DNA of 64,000 nt from Cecembia calidifontis (GCF_004216715.1 NZ_SGXG01000001.1:4014501-4078500); one strand, 5' to 3'; shown: positions 1 to 9,369, numbered from the stretch's first letter. The notes: generated by a model not told the origin, from the letters alone. Program-made: numbers and translations.

Positions 1-2119
1 AGACAAATTGGTAAAGACCCATTGTTGCTTTTGCGCCATGCAATGCGGTATTCAGCTCAAAGTCAAAGATAACAAAATTGCCGGATTTGAGCCTTGGATG
101 GAATTCCCCTTCAACGAAGGCAGGCTATGTCCAAAGGGTGTACAACGCTACTTGCAAAACAACCATCCGGACCGCCTGCTCCAGCCTTATCAAAGGGTGG
201 AAGGAAAGGGTTTTGAGCCCATCACATGGGACAATGCCATGGAACGGACCATCAGTGAAATCCGTCGAATCCAGACCCAATACGGCAATGATTCCTTTGC
301 AATGCTGTCAGGTGTTTCCCTGACCAACGAAAAAAGCTACATGGTAGGCAAATTTGCACGCCTTGCCCTCAAAACTAAAAACCTGGATTACAATGGCCGT
401 CTATGTATGGTAAGTGCTGGGGCAGGAAATAAAAAAGCTTTTGGACTGGACAGAATTTCCAATTCATGGGCAGACCTCAAACATGCAGAGGTCATCATCA
501 TTGCCGGGTCAAATGTCAGCGAATGTTTCCCTACCCTTACGCACTACATCTGGCAGGCCAGAGACAATGGCGCCAAATTAATAGTAGTTGATCCAAGGGT
601 CACTCCTATAGCCAGAACTGCAGACCTCCACCTACCGGTGAAGCCTGGACGTGATTCAGCACTATTTGGCGCTATTCTAAAGCAATTGGTGGACAATGAT
701 TGGATTGATCACGAATTTATTGAGAAACATACCAATGGATTTGAGGCTGCTGCTGAGGCTGTAAAGGATTATGACCTGGATTGGGCTGAAAAGACCACAG
801 GAATTGAAAAAGAAAAAATCCTGCAGGCTGCTACTTGGTGGGGCAAAGCCAAAACCTCCTTTCTTTTGCATGCCAGAGGTATAGAACACCATACCAAAGG
901 GGTGGACAATGTCCTGAGCTGTATCAATATTGTATTGGCTACTGGAAGGATAGGAAAACCATACTGTGGTTATGGCACCATTACAGGTCAAGGTAATGGA
1001 CAGGGAGGTAGAGAACATGGACATAAATGTGATCAGCTACCCGGAAACAGAGATATCAGCAATCCTGAACACAGGAAATATATCGCTGAGGTTTGGGGAG
1101 TTGAAGAAAAAGAAATCCCAGGTATGGGCCTCTCTGCCTATGAAATCATAGAAGCCATCCACCGTGGAGAAATCAAAGGTCTGATCAGCATTTGCTTCAA
1201 TCCGATTGTTTCCCTGCCCAATAACAATTTTGTAAGGGAAGCATTTGAAAAATTGGAGTACTATGTCGCCATAGATTTTTTCCTCAACGAAACAGCAAGA
1301 CATGCTGATGTGATTTTGCCGGGCTCTCTCCATGAAGAAGAAGAAGGTACAGTCACTACAGCAGAGGGCAGAGTGGTCAAAATCAACCAAGCTATTGATC
1401 CTCCGGGAGAGGCTAGAAAAGACAGTGATATCCTGATTGAAATGGCAAGGAGACTTGGAGCAGGTGACAAGTTCAATTTTGAAAACTCAGAAGCTGTTTT
1501 CAATGAACTTCGTGTCGCTTCCAAAGGTGGTACTGCAGATTACTACGGCATCAGCTATGAAAAAATAGAGAAGAACATGGGCGTATTTTGGCCATGCCCT
1601 TCTGAAGACCATCCGGGAACACCTAGACTTTGGGAAGAAAAGAAATCCGCTTTTCCAGATGGAAAGGCCAGGTTCAATCCTGTTGCGTACAAAGAGCCTG
1701 CTGAAGTAGTGGATAAAGATTTCCCAGTAATCCTGACCACAGGAAGAGTTGTCAGCCAATACTTAAGCGGAACCCAAACCAGAAGAATTGGTAAATTGGT
1801 CGACCAATATCCAGAACCCCTTTTGGAAATCCATCCCAGTTTGGCAATTCAATACAATATCCAAAACAGGGATTTGATAACTGTCAGAACGAGGCGTGGT
1901 GAGGCTACTTTTCCTGCCCAAATTGTAGAGACTATCCGACCTGATACTGTTTTCATCCCTTATCACTGGGGAGGAAGCCATTCAGCCAACCAGCTGACTG
2001 TGGGTGACCTAGACCCTATTTCAAAAATTCCGGAATTTAAGGTATGTGCCTGTCAGCTAATTCCTACCGGAAAAAAAGCAGCACCAGCTGAGGAAAGAAG
2101 TGCTTACCAAAGTTCATAA
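1..2119 (+). CDS. Nitrate-reductase-type molybdopterin oxidoreductase, catalytic subunit (5' end outside window)
   Basis: Catalytic subunit of the NarB/NasA/NapA branch of the DMSO reductase superfamily, expected to reduce nitrate to nitrite at a bis-MGD molybdenum centre. Counting from a TTG at position 8, Cys6, Cys9, Cys13 and Cys41 form the N-terminal 4Fe-4S site. The Cys in RLCMVSAGAG (about residue 133) sits where NapA/NarB carry the Mo-ligating Cys. The molybdopterin-binding C-terminal domain starts near residue 570. The frame stays open to the window edge upstream of the TTG (D-K-L before V-K-T-H), so the real start is almost certainly outside and any signal peptide is invisible. The next three genes look like its electron-transfer partners. 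Other anaerobic oxidoreductases of the family are possible, but the NarK and Moco genes favour nitrate. Confidence 0.88.
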   Translation, partial: DKLVKTHCCFCAMQCGIQLKVKDNKIAGFEPWMEFPFNEGRLCPKGVQRYLQNNHPDRLLQPYQRVEGKGFEPITWDNAMERTISEIRRIQTQYGNDSFAMLSGVSLTNEKSYMVGKFARLALKTKNLDYNGRLCMVSAGAGNKKAFGLDRISNSWADLKHAEVIIIAGSNVSECFPTLTHYIWQARDNGAKLIVVDPRVTPIARTADLHLPVKPGRDSALFGAILKQLVDNDWIDHEFIEKHTNGFEAAAEAVKDYDLDWAEKTTGIEKEKILQAATWWGKAKTSFLLHARGIEHHTKGVDNVLSCINIVLATGRIGKPYCGYGTITGQGNGQGGREHGHKCDQLPGNRDISNPEHRKYIAEVWGVEEKEIPGMGLSAYEIIEAIHRGEIKGLISICFNPIVSLPNNNFVREAFEKLEYYVAIDFFLNETARHADVILPGSLHEEEEGTVTTAEGRVVKINQAIDPPGEARKDSDILIEMARRLGAGDKFNFENSEAVFNELRVASKGGTADYYGISYEKIEKNMGVFWPCPSEDHPGTPRLWEEKKSAFPDGKARFNPVAYKEPAEVVDKDFPVILTTGRVVSQYLSGTQTRRIGKLVDQYPEPLLEIHPSLAIQYNIQNRDLITVRTRRGEATFPAQIVETIRPDTVFIPYHWGGSHSANQLTVGDLDPISKIPEFKVCACQLIPTGKKAAPAEERSAYQSS

Positions 2120-2139
2120 ACCACAAAATCTACCTTGTT

Positions 2140-2709
2140 ATGACAGTAACCAAATACGACCAGCAAATGGGCTTTTTCATAGACATGCAGCGCTGTATTG
2201 GCTGCCATGCCTGCGAAATGGCTTGTGCTGAATGCGAAACCAACGGTCAGGAAAGCATGATCCATATTCATTATGTGGAAAGGGCCGTCTCCACACAAAC
2301 TACCGTGCAGGTGTGCATGCATTGTGAAGACCCTGCCTGTGCCAATGTCTGTCCAGCAGATGCCATAACCAAAGATGAATTTGGAGTAGTACATACTGCC
2401 GAAACATCCAGATGTATAGGTTGCTCTAACTGTGTCCTTGCATGTCCATTTGGTGTTCCCCAAAAACAGGAAAAAGCAGAGCTCATGATGAAATGCAACA
2501 TGTGCTATGACAGAACTTCTGCGGGTAAAAAACCAATGTGTGCAACAGTATGTCCAAGTGGTGCGCTGTTCTTTGGGACTAGAGAAGAAATTGAACTTAA
2601 AAGGCCTGACAGTGTGCCTGTAGATACCTTTATTTTCGGAAATCAAGAGGTTAAAACAAAAGTTAAAATCATGATGCCCAAAGGCAGCAATTATTTAAAA
2701 GTGCATTAA
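2140..2709 (+). CDS. Four-cluster 4Fe-4S ferredoxin subunit (NrfC/DmsB-like)
   Basis: Electron-transfer subunit of 189 residues. Four cysteine groups are visible: CIGCHACEMAC, CMHCEDPACANVCP, CIGCSNCVLACP and CNMCYDRTSAGKKPMCATVCP with its split third ligand. This is the pattern of the four cubanes of DmsB, NrfC and PsrB proteins. No signal peptide or membrane segment is seen, so it is either cytoplasmic or carried out with a Tat-exported partner. It begins 20 bases after the catalytic subunit, which makes it the likely direct electron donor to it. Confidence 0.9.
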   Translation: MTVTKYDQQMGFFIDMQRCIGCHACEMACAECETNGQESMIHIHYVERAVSTQTTVQVCMHCEDPACANVCPADAITKDEFGVVHTAETSRCIGCSNCVLACPFGVPQKQEKAELMMKCNMCYDRTSAGKKPMCATVCPSGALFFGTREEIELKRPDSVPVDTFIFGNQEVKTKVKIMMPKGSNYLKVH

Positions 2710-2721
2710 TCACCGCTATTT

Positions 2722-3234
2722 ATGAAAAAAGACAATTCAGATATAACCCCAAAATGGAAAAATGATTTTCCATTTGACAAGGAAGAAGCTACCCATGTCT
2801 CCAGAAGAGAGTTTGCAAAATTCCTTACGCTATTTTCTGGTGCTTTAGCTTTGGGCAATGGTGCCATCGTACTCAAAAGCATTGCCTTCCCGGAAAAAGA
2901 ATTGGAAGGTCAGCATTTTATCTGTGAAGAAAATCAGTTGCCCATGGGTGAAATGTTGCAGTTCGACATAGAAGGAGATAAAGTCATTCCTTATATTCTG
3001 ATCCATTTGGAAGATGGACAATGGAGAGCTTTTGAGCAAAAGTGCACCCATTTGGCATGTGCAGTCATTTATAGGAAAGATTTGGATCTGATAGAATGTC
3101 CTTGTCATAAAGGTTATTTTGATCCAAGGACTGGAGTAGTTACACAAGGACCTCCACCACGGCCCTTACCACAATTGGACGTGGTAGTAGAGAATGGAAA
3201 AGTGTTTGTCAAAGCAAAAAGCCATAAAGCCTAA
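2722..3234 (+). CDS. Rieske [2Fe-2S] protein with Tat-type N-terminal anchor
   Basis: Protein of 170 residues with a complete Rieske site: Cys108 and His110 (CTH), Cys126 and His129 (CPCH), and Cys113/Cys128 placed for the stabilising disulfide. Residues 27-31 read SRREF, followed by a hydrophobic stretch to about residue 52. This is a Tat-type anchor like that of bc-complex Rieske proteins and would put the cluster on the outer face of the cytoplasmic membrane. It lies 12 bases after the ferredoxin gene and 5 bases before a small membrane protein gene. It probably links the quinone pool to the reductase; the direction of electron flow is not shown by sequence. Confidence 0.87.
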   Translation: MKKDNSDITPKWKNDFPFDKEEATHVSRREFAKFLTLFSGALALGNGAIVLKSIAFPEKELEGQHFICEENQLPMGEMLQFDIEGDKVIPYILIHLEDGQWRAFEQKCTHLACAVIYRKDLDLIECPCHKGYFDPRTGVVTQGPPPRPLPQLDVVVENGKVFVKAKSHKA

Positions 3235-3239
3235 TCACT

Positions 3240-3494
3240 ATGAGCAATTTTAGATATTCTCAAAAAGAAGCACACCCAAATAAAACCAATACCCTAATGA
3301 CAGGTATTATCCTTTTACTTGTTTTATTGGTGAGCATTCAGATTTGGTTTCTTTATTCTGCTTTGAACAATGCCTTGACAGACAACTTTAACATAGCTGT
3401 TGGCACATTCATCGGATCCTTGGTTTTATTCATTACTGCGGCTTGGCTTTTGCGTTATTTGCCGGAACCCAGAAAGCCAAGAATTAAGGAATAA
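3240..3494 (+). CDS. Small two-helix membrane protein of the nitrate reductase module
   Basis: Protein of 84 residues with two predicted transmembrane helices (about residues 18-40 and 51-71) and a positively charged tail ending RKPRIKE. No cofactor-binding residues stand out: there is no Cys and only one His, near the N-terminus. It starts 5 bases after the Rieske stop and is followed by a terminator-like hairpin at 3547, so it ends the reductase transcription unit. It is likely a membrane anchor or assembly subunit. I cannot assign a named family with certainty. Confidence 0.7.
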   Translation: MSNFRYSQKEAHPNKTNTLMTGIILLLVLLVSIQIWFLYSALNNALTDNFNIAVGTFIGSLVLFITAAWLLRYLPEPRKPRIKE

Positions 3495-3546
3495 TACCTA
3501 TTGTCTCAATATCAAAACGAAGACTCAAATTCAAACATAAACCTTT

Positions 3547-3576
3547 CAGAAAAGTCCATTTGGGCTTTTCTGTTTA
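3547..3576 (+). terminator. Hairpin terminator after the reductase module
   Basis: CAGAAAAG (3547-3554) pairs with CTTTTCTG (3565-3572) with further C-G pairs inside, followed by TTT. It lies between the small membrane protein gene and moeA, so moeA probably has its own promoter or depends on readthrough. Confidence 0.6.
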
Positions 3577-3610
3577 ATTTAGCTTCGTTTATCCATTTTC
3601 ACTTCAAATA

Positions 3611-4789
3611 ATGATTTCAGTAAACCAGGCAAAGGATATTTTAAAAGCTACTGTTTCAACTGGAGAGATTAAACATCTCCCCCTTTCAAAAACGTTGGAT
3701 TTAATAGCAGCTGAAGACATCTTCTCTCCCATTGAGGTCCCCTCTTTTGATAATTCTGCTATGGACGGGTATGCAATTACTTGGGAGGATAATTTAGATA
3801 CTTGGGAAATAACAGATGTAATTGCCGCTGGAAACGGGAAACAACATCAACTTCAATATGGTAAAGCTGGTAGAATTTTTACCGGTGCTCCGCTACCTAA
3901 AGGATCTGACACCGTAATTCCTCAGGAATTTGTTCATCGGGAAGGAAACCTTATTAGAATAATAGATAAGGGTAAATTCCAAAAAGGCAGCAATGTAAGG
4001 TTTAAGGGTGCACAGACAAAAACCGGGGAAGTCATTTTAAAAAAAGGTAGCCAAATAACTCCGGGTACCATTGGTTTGCTGGCCTCTGTGGGAATATCCG
4101 AAATTCCGGTTTTCACTCCGCCCAAAGTAGCGATTATCATAACCGGTAACGAACTCCAGGAGTTGGGGAAACCTTTGGCTTTTGGACAGATCTACAATTC
4201 CAACGGTCCGGTATTGGAATCCTACCTCAAAAAACTTGGAATCCATGATATACTAGCCTATCAAGCTGAAGATGAGCCTGAAGCCACCCAAAAGATCATT
4301 GAAGAAGCATTAGCAAAAGCAGATGTGGTATTACTGACAGGAGGTATTTCTGTGGGCGATTATGACTATGTAAAAAATGGTCTGGAAAATGCCGGCGTGA
4401 AGGAACTGTTTTATAAAATACGGCAAAAGCCCGGTAAACCATTATTTGCAGGAAAGAAAGGGAGGCAAATGGTATTTGCTTTACCTGGAAATCCTGCATC
4501 GGTGATTACCTGCTTTAACCAATATGTCAGACCCTCCCTGTTGCAATGGCTGGGGCATACAGCCTCCTGGAAAGCCAGTGAAGTACTGCCTTTAGCTAAT
4601 GATTACATAAGGAAAGCCGGACTGACCTTTTTTCTTAAAGCAAGGGTGGAACAAGGAGTAGTACACATCCTGAACGGGCAGGAATCATTTAACATGATCT
4701 CCTTTGGTTCTTCCAATTGCCTTGCGGAAGTACCCGAGGAAATCGAACAGTTGAAAGCGGGAGAAAAAATTGCCGTTTATTACTGGTGA
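3611..4789 (+). CDS. moeA: Molybdopterin molybdotransferase MoeA
   Basis: Inserts molybdate into adenylylated molybdopterin in the last steps of Moco synthesis. The 392-residue length is normal for the family. Visible motifs are the N-terminal SFDNSAMDGYAI segment, the TGNEL start of the MogA-like domain, TGGISVGDYDYV, and LPGNPAS. The C-terminal MoeA domain IV follows. It sits between the nitrate reductase module and mobA, so cofactor synthesis and its consumer are encoded side by side. Confidence 0.95.
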   Translation: MISVNQAKDILKATVSTGEIKHLPLSKTLDLIAAEDIFSPIEVPSFDNSAMDGYAITWEDNLDTWEITDVIAAGNGKQHQLQYGKAGRIFTGAPLPKGSDTVIPQEFVHREGNLIRIIDKGKFQKGSNVRFKGAQTKTGEVILKKGSQITPGTIGLLASVGISEIPVFTPPKVAIIITGNELQELGKPLAFGQIYNSNGPVLESYLKKLGIHDILAYQAEDEPEATQKIIEEALAKADVVLLTGGISVGDYDYVKNGLENAGVKELFYKIRQKPGKPLFAGKKGRQMVFALPGNPASVITCFNQYVRPSLLQWLGHTASWKASEVLPLANDYIRKAGLTFFLKARVEQGVVHILNGQESFNMISFGSSNCLAEVPEEIEQLKAGEKIAVYYW

Positions 4790-4957
4790 TCCAATGAAAA
4801 AAGTTGTTAAACCGAATTCCATTCAACCGTTCAGCTAGGGCAGCTTAATATTGAATGGATTCAGGTTTCATGATGACAATAGTCTTGAGGCCTTGAAGAC
4901 ATAACACTGTAGAAGAATGATTTAATTTCAGCTTTCTCACCATATTTAGAAAACGGC

Positions 4958-5548
4958 ATGGATGATTTGAGCATATACATCTTGGCAGGGGGAAAAAGCA
5001 GCCGAATGGGCCAGGACAAAGGTCTAATCGACCTGCTCGGGAAGCCTATGATCAAGCACTTGCTGGAAAGTGTAAGTAAATTAGACCTACCTGTAAAGAT
5101 TGTAGCTCACCATAAAGGATACAAGCAGTTTGGATTTCCAGTTATCAAAGACATAGTACCTGAAAAGGGACCAATGGGCGGTCTTTATACAGCTTTGAGT
5201 GATTCACTTTCAAGATTTGTACTTCTATTGAGCTGTGACATGCCCTTTCTAAGCCTAGAGGTCATTCAAGACCTCATTAAGCAAAAAAAGGAAAATCAAA
5301 TTGTCATTGCGGAACTTCATAATAATATCCTTCCTTTCCCAGGAATCTATCCGGTAAATCTTCTACAGGTAATCCATTCACATCTCCAAAATGACAGGTT
5401 GAAATTCCAGCAGTTTATACTAAACACAGCTCATCTTAAGTTCAACTTGGACGAGGAATATCAAAATCACCCTGAAATTTTCCAAAATATCAACAGTCCT
5501 CAAGACAGGGAAAAGGCCATGACTTGGGGGAATAAAAGAATTAACTAA
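4958..5548 (+). CDS. mobA: Molybdenum cofactor guanylyltransferase MobA
   Basis: Attaches GMP to Moco, producing the guanine dinucleotide form needed by DMSO-reductase-family enzymes such as the nearby nitrate reductase. Its 196 residues open with the nucleotidyltransferase signature LAGGKSSRMGQDKG (residues 9-22), followed by KPMI and the metal-site region LLSCDMPFL. It is the expected length. The 168 bases before it hold no gene. Confidence 0.93.
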   Translation: MDDLSIYILAGGKSSRMGQDKGLIDLLGKPMIKHLLESVSKLDLPVKIVAHHKGYKQFGFPVIKDIVPEKGPMGGLYTALSDSLSRFVLLLSCDMPFLSLEVIQDLIKQKKENQIVIAELHNNILPFPGIYPVNLLQVIHSHLQNDRLKFQQFILNTAHLKFNLDEEYQNHPEIFQNINSPQDREKAMTWGNKRIN

Positions 5549-5588
5549 ATTAAACAACTCACCTACTTCTCCACCAAAACCACAGACT

Positions 5589-7091
5589 ATGCAAGAGAAT
5601 ATCAATTCACTGTCTTATAGAATGCTCTTTCTGAACACCTTGGCATTCACCATTTGCTTTGCTGTTTGGACTTTTAACGGGGTGATGGTCACCTACCTTG
5701 TTGATAACAATATTTTTGAGTGGGGACCGGTAGAAATTGGTTGGTTGCTTGGTATTCCAATCCTTACCGGAGCTGTACTGAGATTACCATTGGGAATTAT
5801 TACGGACAAATATGGGGGGAAATGGATATTTGCAGGCTTATTGCTGTTTTGCGCCATTCCAATGTATTTGATTGCATATGTGGACAGCTTTATTTTTTAT
5901 GCTGTATTAAGCTTCTTCTTTGGCTTTGCAGGTGCTGGATTTGCTGTCGGTATTGGCTATACCTCTGTATGGTTTCCCAAAAATTGGCAGGGAAGGGCTT
6001 TGGGGATTTTTGGCGCCGGAAATGCCGGAGCAGCGCTGACCACACTTTTGGCCCCCACCCTATTAAATAGGTTCACAGACCATGGTTCCAATCCGGAAAA
6101 TTGGAGGCTTTTACCCCAGTACTATGCAGGTGTACTTGTGTTGATGGCCTTGACATTTATTTTGTTCTCAGTAAATAAAAAGACCGGAGCACCTGCCCGT
6201 ACTATGGGCCAGATCCTAAGACCACTTCAAAGTATCCGAGTTTGGAGATTCGGATTCTATTATTTCCTTGTTTTTGGTTGTTTCATTGCATTTGCTCAGT
6301 GGTTGGTGCCTTATTTTGTGAATGTATATGGGGCAAGTTTGGTAGTAGCTGGGCTATTTGCCTCACTATTTTCATTCCCTTCCGGAGTAATCAGGGTATT
6401 GGGCGGATGGATGAGCGACAAAATTGGAGCCCGTAGGGTCATGTTGGGCACATTCCGCTGGTCAGTGATCTTGGCGGCCTTGTTGATGGTTCCCCGTATG
6501 GATATCATTACACCTGGCAAAGGAATAATGGCCGAAAGAGCAGGTCAGGTCCAATCAGTAAGTGACCGTGAAATCATTGTTGAAGAAAAAAGTTATGGAT
6601 TGGCCTCCAAAGCATTGGCCAATCAAAAAATGGAAGACCCCAATACTTTGGCATCATTCCTGCCCCAAAAATATAATTGGCAGGAACCCGTAGTTACCGA
6701 AGGCCAACAAGTAGTTAAAAAAGAATTGCTTGCTAAAGGAGTGACACAGATTTCTTTTGAAGCCAATATGTGGGTTTATGCCATTCTCGTACTTTTGATC
6801 GGTATCGTCTGGGGAATTGGAAAAGCAGGTGTTTACAGGTTTATACCAGATTACTTCCCAAATGAAGTGGGCACTGTAGGTGGTATGGTAGGCGTCATCG
6901 GTGGCCTTGGAGGGTTTGTCTGCCCAATCCTCTTTGGTTACCTACTTGATTGGACAGGTCTCTGGACGAGTAGTTGGATCCTGATGTTTATCTTATCTGT
7001 ACTTTGCCTATATTGGATGTTGCAGGTGACCAGAAAACTAATCAAAGCAGAATCCCCTGAAATAGCCAATAAAATTGATCGGGTGAAATAG
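5589..7091 (+). CDS. narK: NarK-type nitrate/nitrite MFS transporter
   Basis: Polytopic major-facilitator protein of the nitrate-nitrite porter family, 500 residues. Supporting features are the early RLPLGIITDKYGGKW loop motif, the glycine-rich GNAGAALTTL helix and the second glycine-rich signature GMVGVIGGLGGF in the C-terminal half. It lies inside the Mo/nitrate gene block. A hydrophilic stretch of about 90 residues (roughly residues 300-395, positions 6490-6770) separates two helices of the C-terminal half and makes the protein longer than many NarK proteins. It should move nitrate in and/or nitrite out; the direction cannot be read from sequence. Confidence 0.9.
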   Translation: MQENINSLSYRMLFLNTLAFTICFAVWTFNGVMVTYLVDNNIFEWGPVEIGWLLGIPILTGAVLRLPLGIITDKYGGKWIFAGLLLFCAIPMYLIAYVDSFIFYAVLSFFFGFAGAGFAVGIGYTSVWFPKNWQGRALGIFGAGNAGAALTTLLAPTLLNRFTDHGSNPENWRLLPQYYAGVLVLMALTFILFSVNKKTGAPARTMGQILRPLQSIRVWRFGFYYFLVFGCFIAFAQWLVPYFVNVYGASLVVAGLFASLFSFPSGVIRVLGGWMSDKIGARRVMLGTFRWSVILAALLMVPRMDIITPGKGIMAERAGQVQSVSDREIIVEEKSYGLASKALANQKMEDPNTLASFLPQKYNWQEPVVTEGQQVVKKELLAKGVTQISFEANMWVYAILVLLIGIVWGIGKAGVYRFIPDYFPNEVGTVGGMVGVIGGLGGFVCPILFGYLLDWTGLWTSSWILMFILSVLCLYWMLQVTRKLIKAESPEIANKIDRVK

Positions 7092-7304
7092 AAAGATATT
7101 AAATTTCATTTAACCTTATTGAACCTATTTCTTGAAGAATTGTCATCAGGAAATATACAGGAAACAGGTAATTTCGTAGGCTAATCAATTGAAACAATGT
7201 AAACCGCTTCCTAATGGAATTTGATTAATCCTGAATCTAGGGTCCAGTACAATGAATCTAACTTCATTCCAGAATTCTGGCCTCTCAATTTTAATAACTG
7301 AAAA

Positions 7305-8222
7305 ATGATCAACATCACACATAAATCCAACACCTTAAGAAAAGCCATTGCCCAGGCCATAGTAAAGGTGAGTTCCCAGGAAACCATTCAAGCTGTAATT
7401 GAAAAGAAGGTTCCAAAAGGAGATGTCTTTGAAATGGCCAAAGTCGCAGGATTATTTGCAGCAAAGAGGACTGCGGATATGATTCCTGACTGTCATCCAT
7501 TACCGGTAGAATTCACAGCAGTCAGTTATGAAATCAAAGACTTACAAATTTTCATTTTTGTTGAAATCCATACCATTTACAAAACAGGCGTAGAAGTAGA
7601 GGCCATGCATGCGGCCTCAGTAGTGGCTTTGACGATGTATGATATGCTCAAGCCATTGGATAAAGGAATCAGTATTGAGCAAATTAAACTGATAGAGAAA
7701 AAAGGAGGCAAAACTGATTTTTCAAAAGAAAACATTCAGGTTCTTAAAGCGGCTGTCATTGTATGTTCCGATTCTATAGCTGCCGGAAAGAAGGAAGACA
7801 GTGCAGGAAAAGCCATCATCAGAAAACTTGAAAATTCCAAGGTACAAATCCACGATTATCTTGTCATCCCTGATGAAGTAAACGAGATACGGAATCGGTT
7901 AAACCAATATGTGGAACAAAAAGTCAATATGGTCATTTTTACAGGAGGAACGGGACTTTCACCTAGAGATGTAACTCCTGAAGCCATCAAGCCGCTACTA
8001 AAAACAGAAGTACCGGGAATTGAGGAAGCTATAAGGGCTTACGGTCAGCAAAGAACCCCCTACTCCATGTTATCCCGTTCTGTTGCAGGATTGATTGGCA
8101 AAACCCTTGTTCTTGCATTACCGGGATCTACAAAAGGAGCAGAAGAATCCATGGATGCTATTTTCCCTGCTATCTTGCATATTTTTAGGGTCATGGAGGG
8201 GCCGGCTTTTAGGCATGAATGA
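7305..8222 (+). CDS. Fused MoaC-MoaB molybdopterin biosynthesis protein
   Basis: Two Moco enzymes in one chain of 305 residues. Residues 1-140 are MoaC (cyclic pyranopterin monophosphate synthase), with CHPLPVEF and KTGVEVEAMHAAS followed by YDMLKPLDK, which includes the catalytic Asp/Lys region. Residues 145-305 are a MoaB/MogA domain (molybdopterin adenylylation), with FTGGTGLSPRDVTPEA and LPGSTKGAEESM. The 213 bases upstream hold no gene. The other Moco genes (moaA, moaD, moaE) are not in the window. Confidence 0.92.
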   Translation: MINITHKSNTLRKAIAQAIVKVSSQETIQAVIEKKVPKGDVFEMAKVAGLFAAKRTADMIPDCHPLPVEFTAVSYEIKDLQIFIFVEIHTIYKTGVEVEAMHAASVVALTMYDMLKPLDKGISIEQIKLIEKKGGKTDFSKENIQVLKAAVIVCSDSIAAGKKEDSAGKAIIRKLENSKVQIHDYLVIPDEVNEIRNRLNQYVEQKVNMVIFTGGTGLSPRDVTPEAIKPLLKTEVPGIEEAIRAYGQQRTPYSMLSRSVAGLIGKTLVLALPGSTKGAEESMDAIFPAILHIFRVMEGPAFRHE

Positions 8223-8623
8223 ACTTGGAGATTATGAAATTGGTTAAGTTGTGGGTCTAGGGCTTGTTGGCTTAATGGATTACCTAGTTAAGAAATGATT
8301 GATTAGACAATTGAGGGTATAGGTGTAGAGTAAATGTATTTCTGAAATACTAACAAAATAGCTATTTATTCAAAAGGGTCTCATTTTGATTCTTCAAGCG
8401 ATCCATACAAGCTAAAAAATTTGAGAGGTTAAAAATCATAAGGGAGTGGGGATTGTGGTATAACTGCAAATCTCCCTCCCTTTCCAACTTTAATAATCCT
8501 CCAGTTTCTTTGCTGTAAAGGCCAGTTGTTAATCTTAGACATTCTGTCACAAACCAGTTCATAGGATTTAAGAAATTGGAAGAGTTTCATCAACTTACAA
8601 GCAACATAAAAAAAACAGATTTG
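8223..8623. other. Gene-poor gap with a possible decayed small minus-strand ORF
   Basis: 401 bases with no convincing gene. On the minus strand two overlapping frames (8362-8562 and 8429-8644) each give about 70 residues. One holds LKSYELVCDRMSKIN and the other continues with KETGGLLKLEREGDLQLYHN, as if a short gene had been split by a frameshift. No family is recognised. Confidence 0.3.
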
Positions 8624-9238
8624 ATGGCAGTAACAAAGGACCACTGGGAAAATGTATATGAAACTAAGGATACCACAAAAGTTGGTTGGTTCCAGGAAAA
8701 ACCAATTGTTTCTCTCGATCTAATTGAAGAATTCGGGATTAACAAAAATTCAGCTATCTTAGATGTAGGAGGTGGTGACAGTTTATTGGTTGATCATTTG
8801 TTGGCCTTAGGTTATAAGGATATATCTGTCCTTGACATTTCTTCCACCTCTTTGAAAAAAGCGAAAATAAGATTGGGGAAAAATGCAGATAAAATCGAAT
8901 GGATACATTCAGATATTATAGATTTTAATCCGGATCGGAAATATGATGTTTGGCATGACAGGGCTGTTTTCCATTTTTTGATGGATAAAGAAAAAATCGA
9001 CATCTACCTTAAAATTTCATCCCTGCATATTAAACCGGGAGGATGGCTGTTTATTGGGGTCTTTTCAGAAACCGGACCAGAAACCTGCAGCGGACTTCCA
9101 GTCCAAAGGTATTCAACAGTAGCACTGGCAGAAACTTTTAGCATGTCCTTTGATTGCGTAAAAAGTTTTAATACGGATCACATTACCCCTTCCGGCGTAA
9201 CTCAAAACTATAGTTTCTGCTGTCTCAAAAGGAAATAA
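8624..9238 (+). CDS. Class I SAM-dependent methyltransferase
   Basis: Small-molecule methyltransferase of the UbiE/Methyltransf_25 type, 204 residues from the ATG at 8624. An in-frame TTG at 8576 would add 16 residues, but MAVTKDHWENVYETK looks like the natural N-terminus of this family. Motif I is ILDVGGGDSLLVDHLL, motif II is ISVLDIS, and the chain ends with KPGGWLFIGVFSETGPE and a Cys-rich tail. The substrate is unknown. Related proteins are often annotated as thiopurine- or tellurite-type methyltransferases, which is only a family-level guess. Confidence 0.85.
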   Translation: MAVTKDHWENVYETKDTTKVGWFQEKPIVSLDLIEEFGINKNSAILDVGGGDSLLVDHLLALGYKDISVLDISSTSLKKAKIRLGKNADKIEWIHSDIIDFNPDRKYDVWHDRAVFHFLMDKEKIDIYLKISSLHIKPGGWLFIGVFSETGPETCSGLPVQRYSTVALAETFSMSFDCVKSFNTDHITPSGVTQNYSFCCLKRK

Positions 9239-9369
9239 ATGGACTATCAGCTCCGGATAAATTTTGAATAAGGCTGAAAAGTAACAATTCTCACAAAAAC
9301 CGAATTAGAAATTGCTGAATTTTGTCTTATAATTTCAAACAAAACGAACAATCAAAACAGAAATAGCAT

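Noticed and set aside
677..1024. Minus-strand ORF opposite the nitrate reductase gene
   Set aside because: Shadow of the reductase gene; the translation has no plausible start or domain and lies wholly inside a well-supported coding frame.
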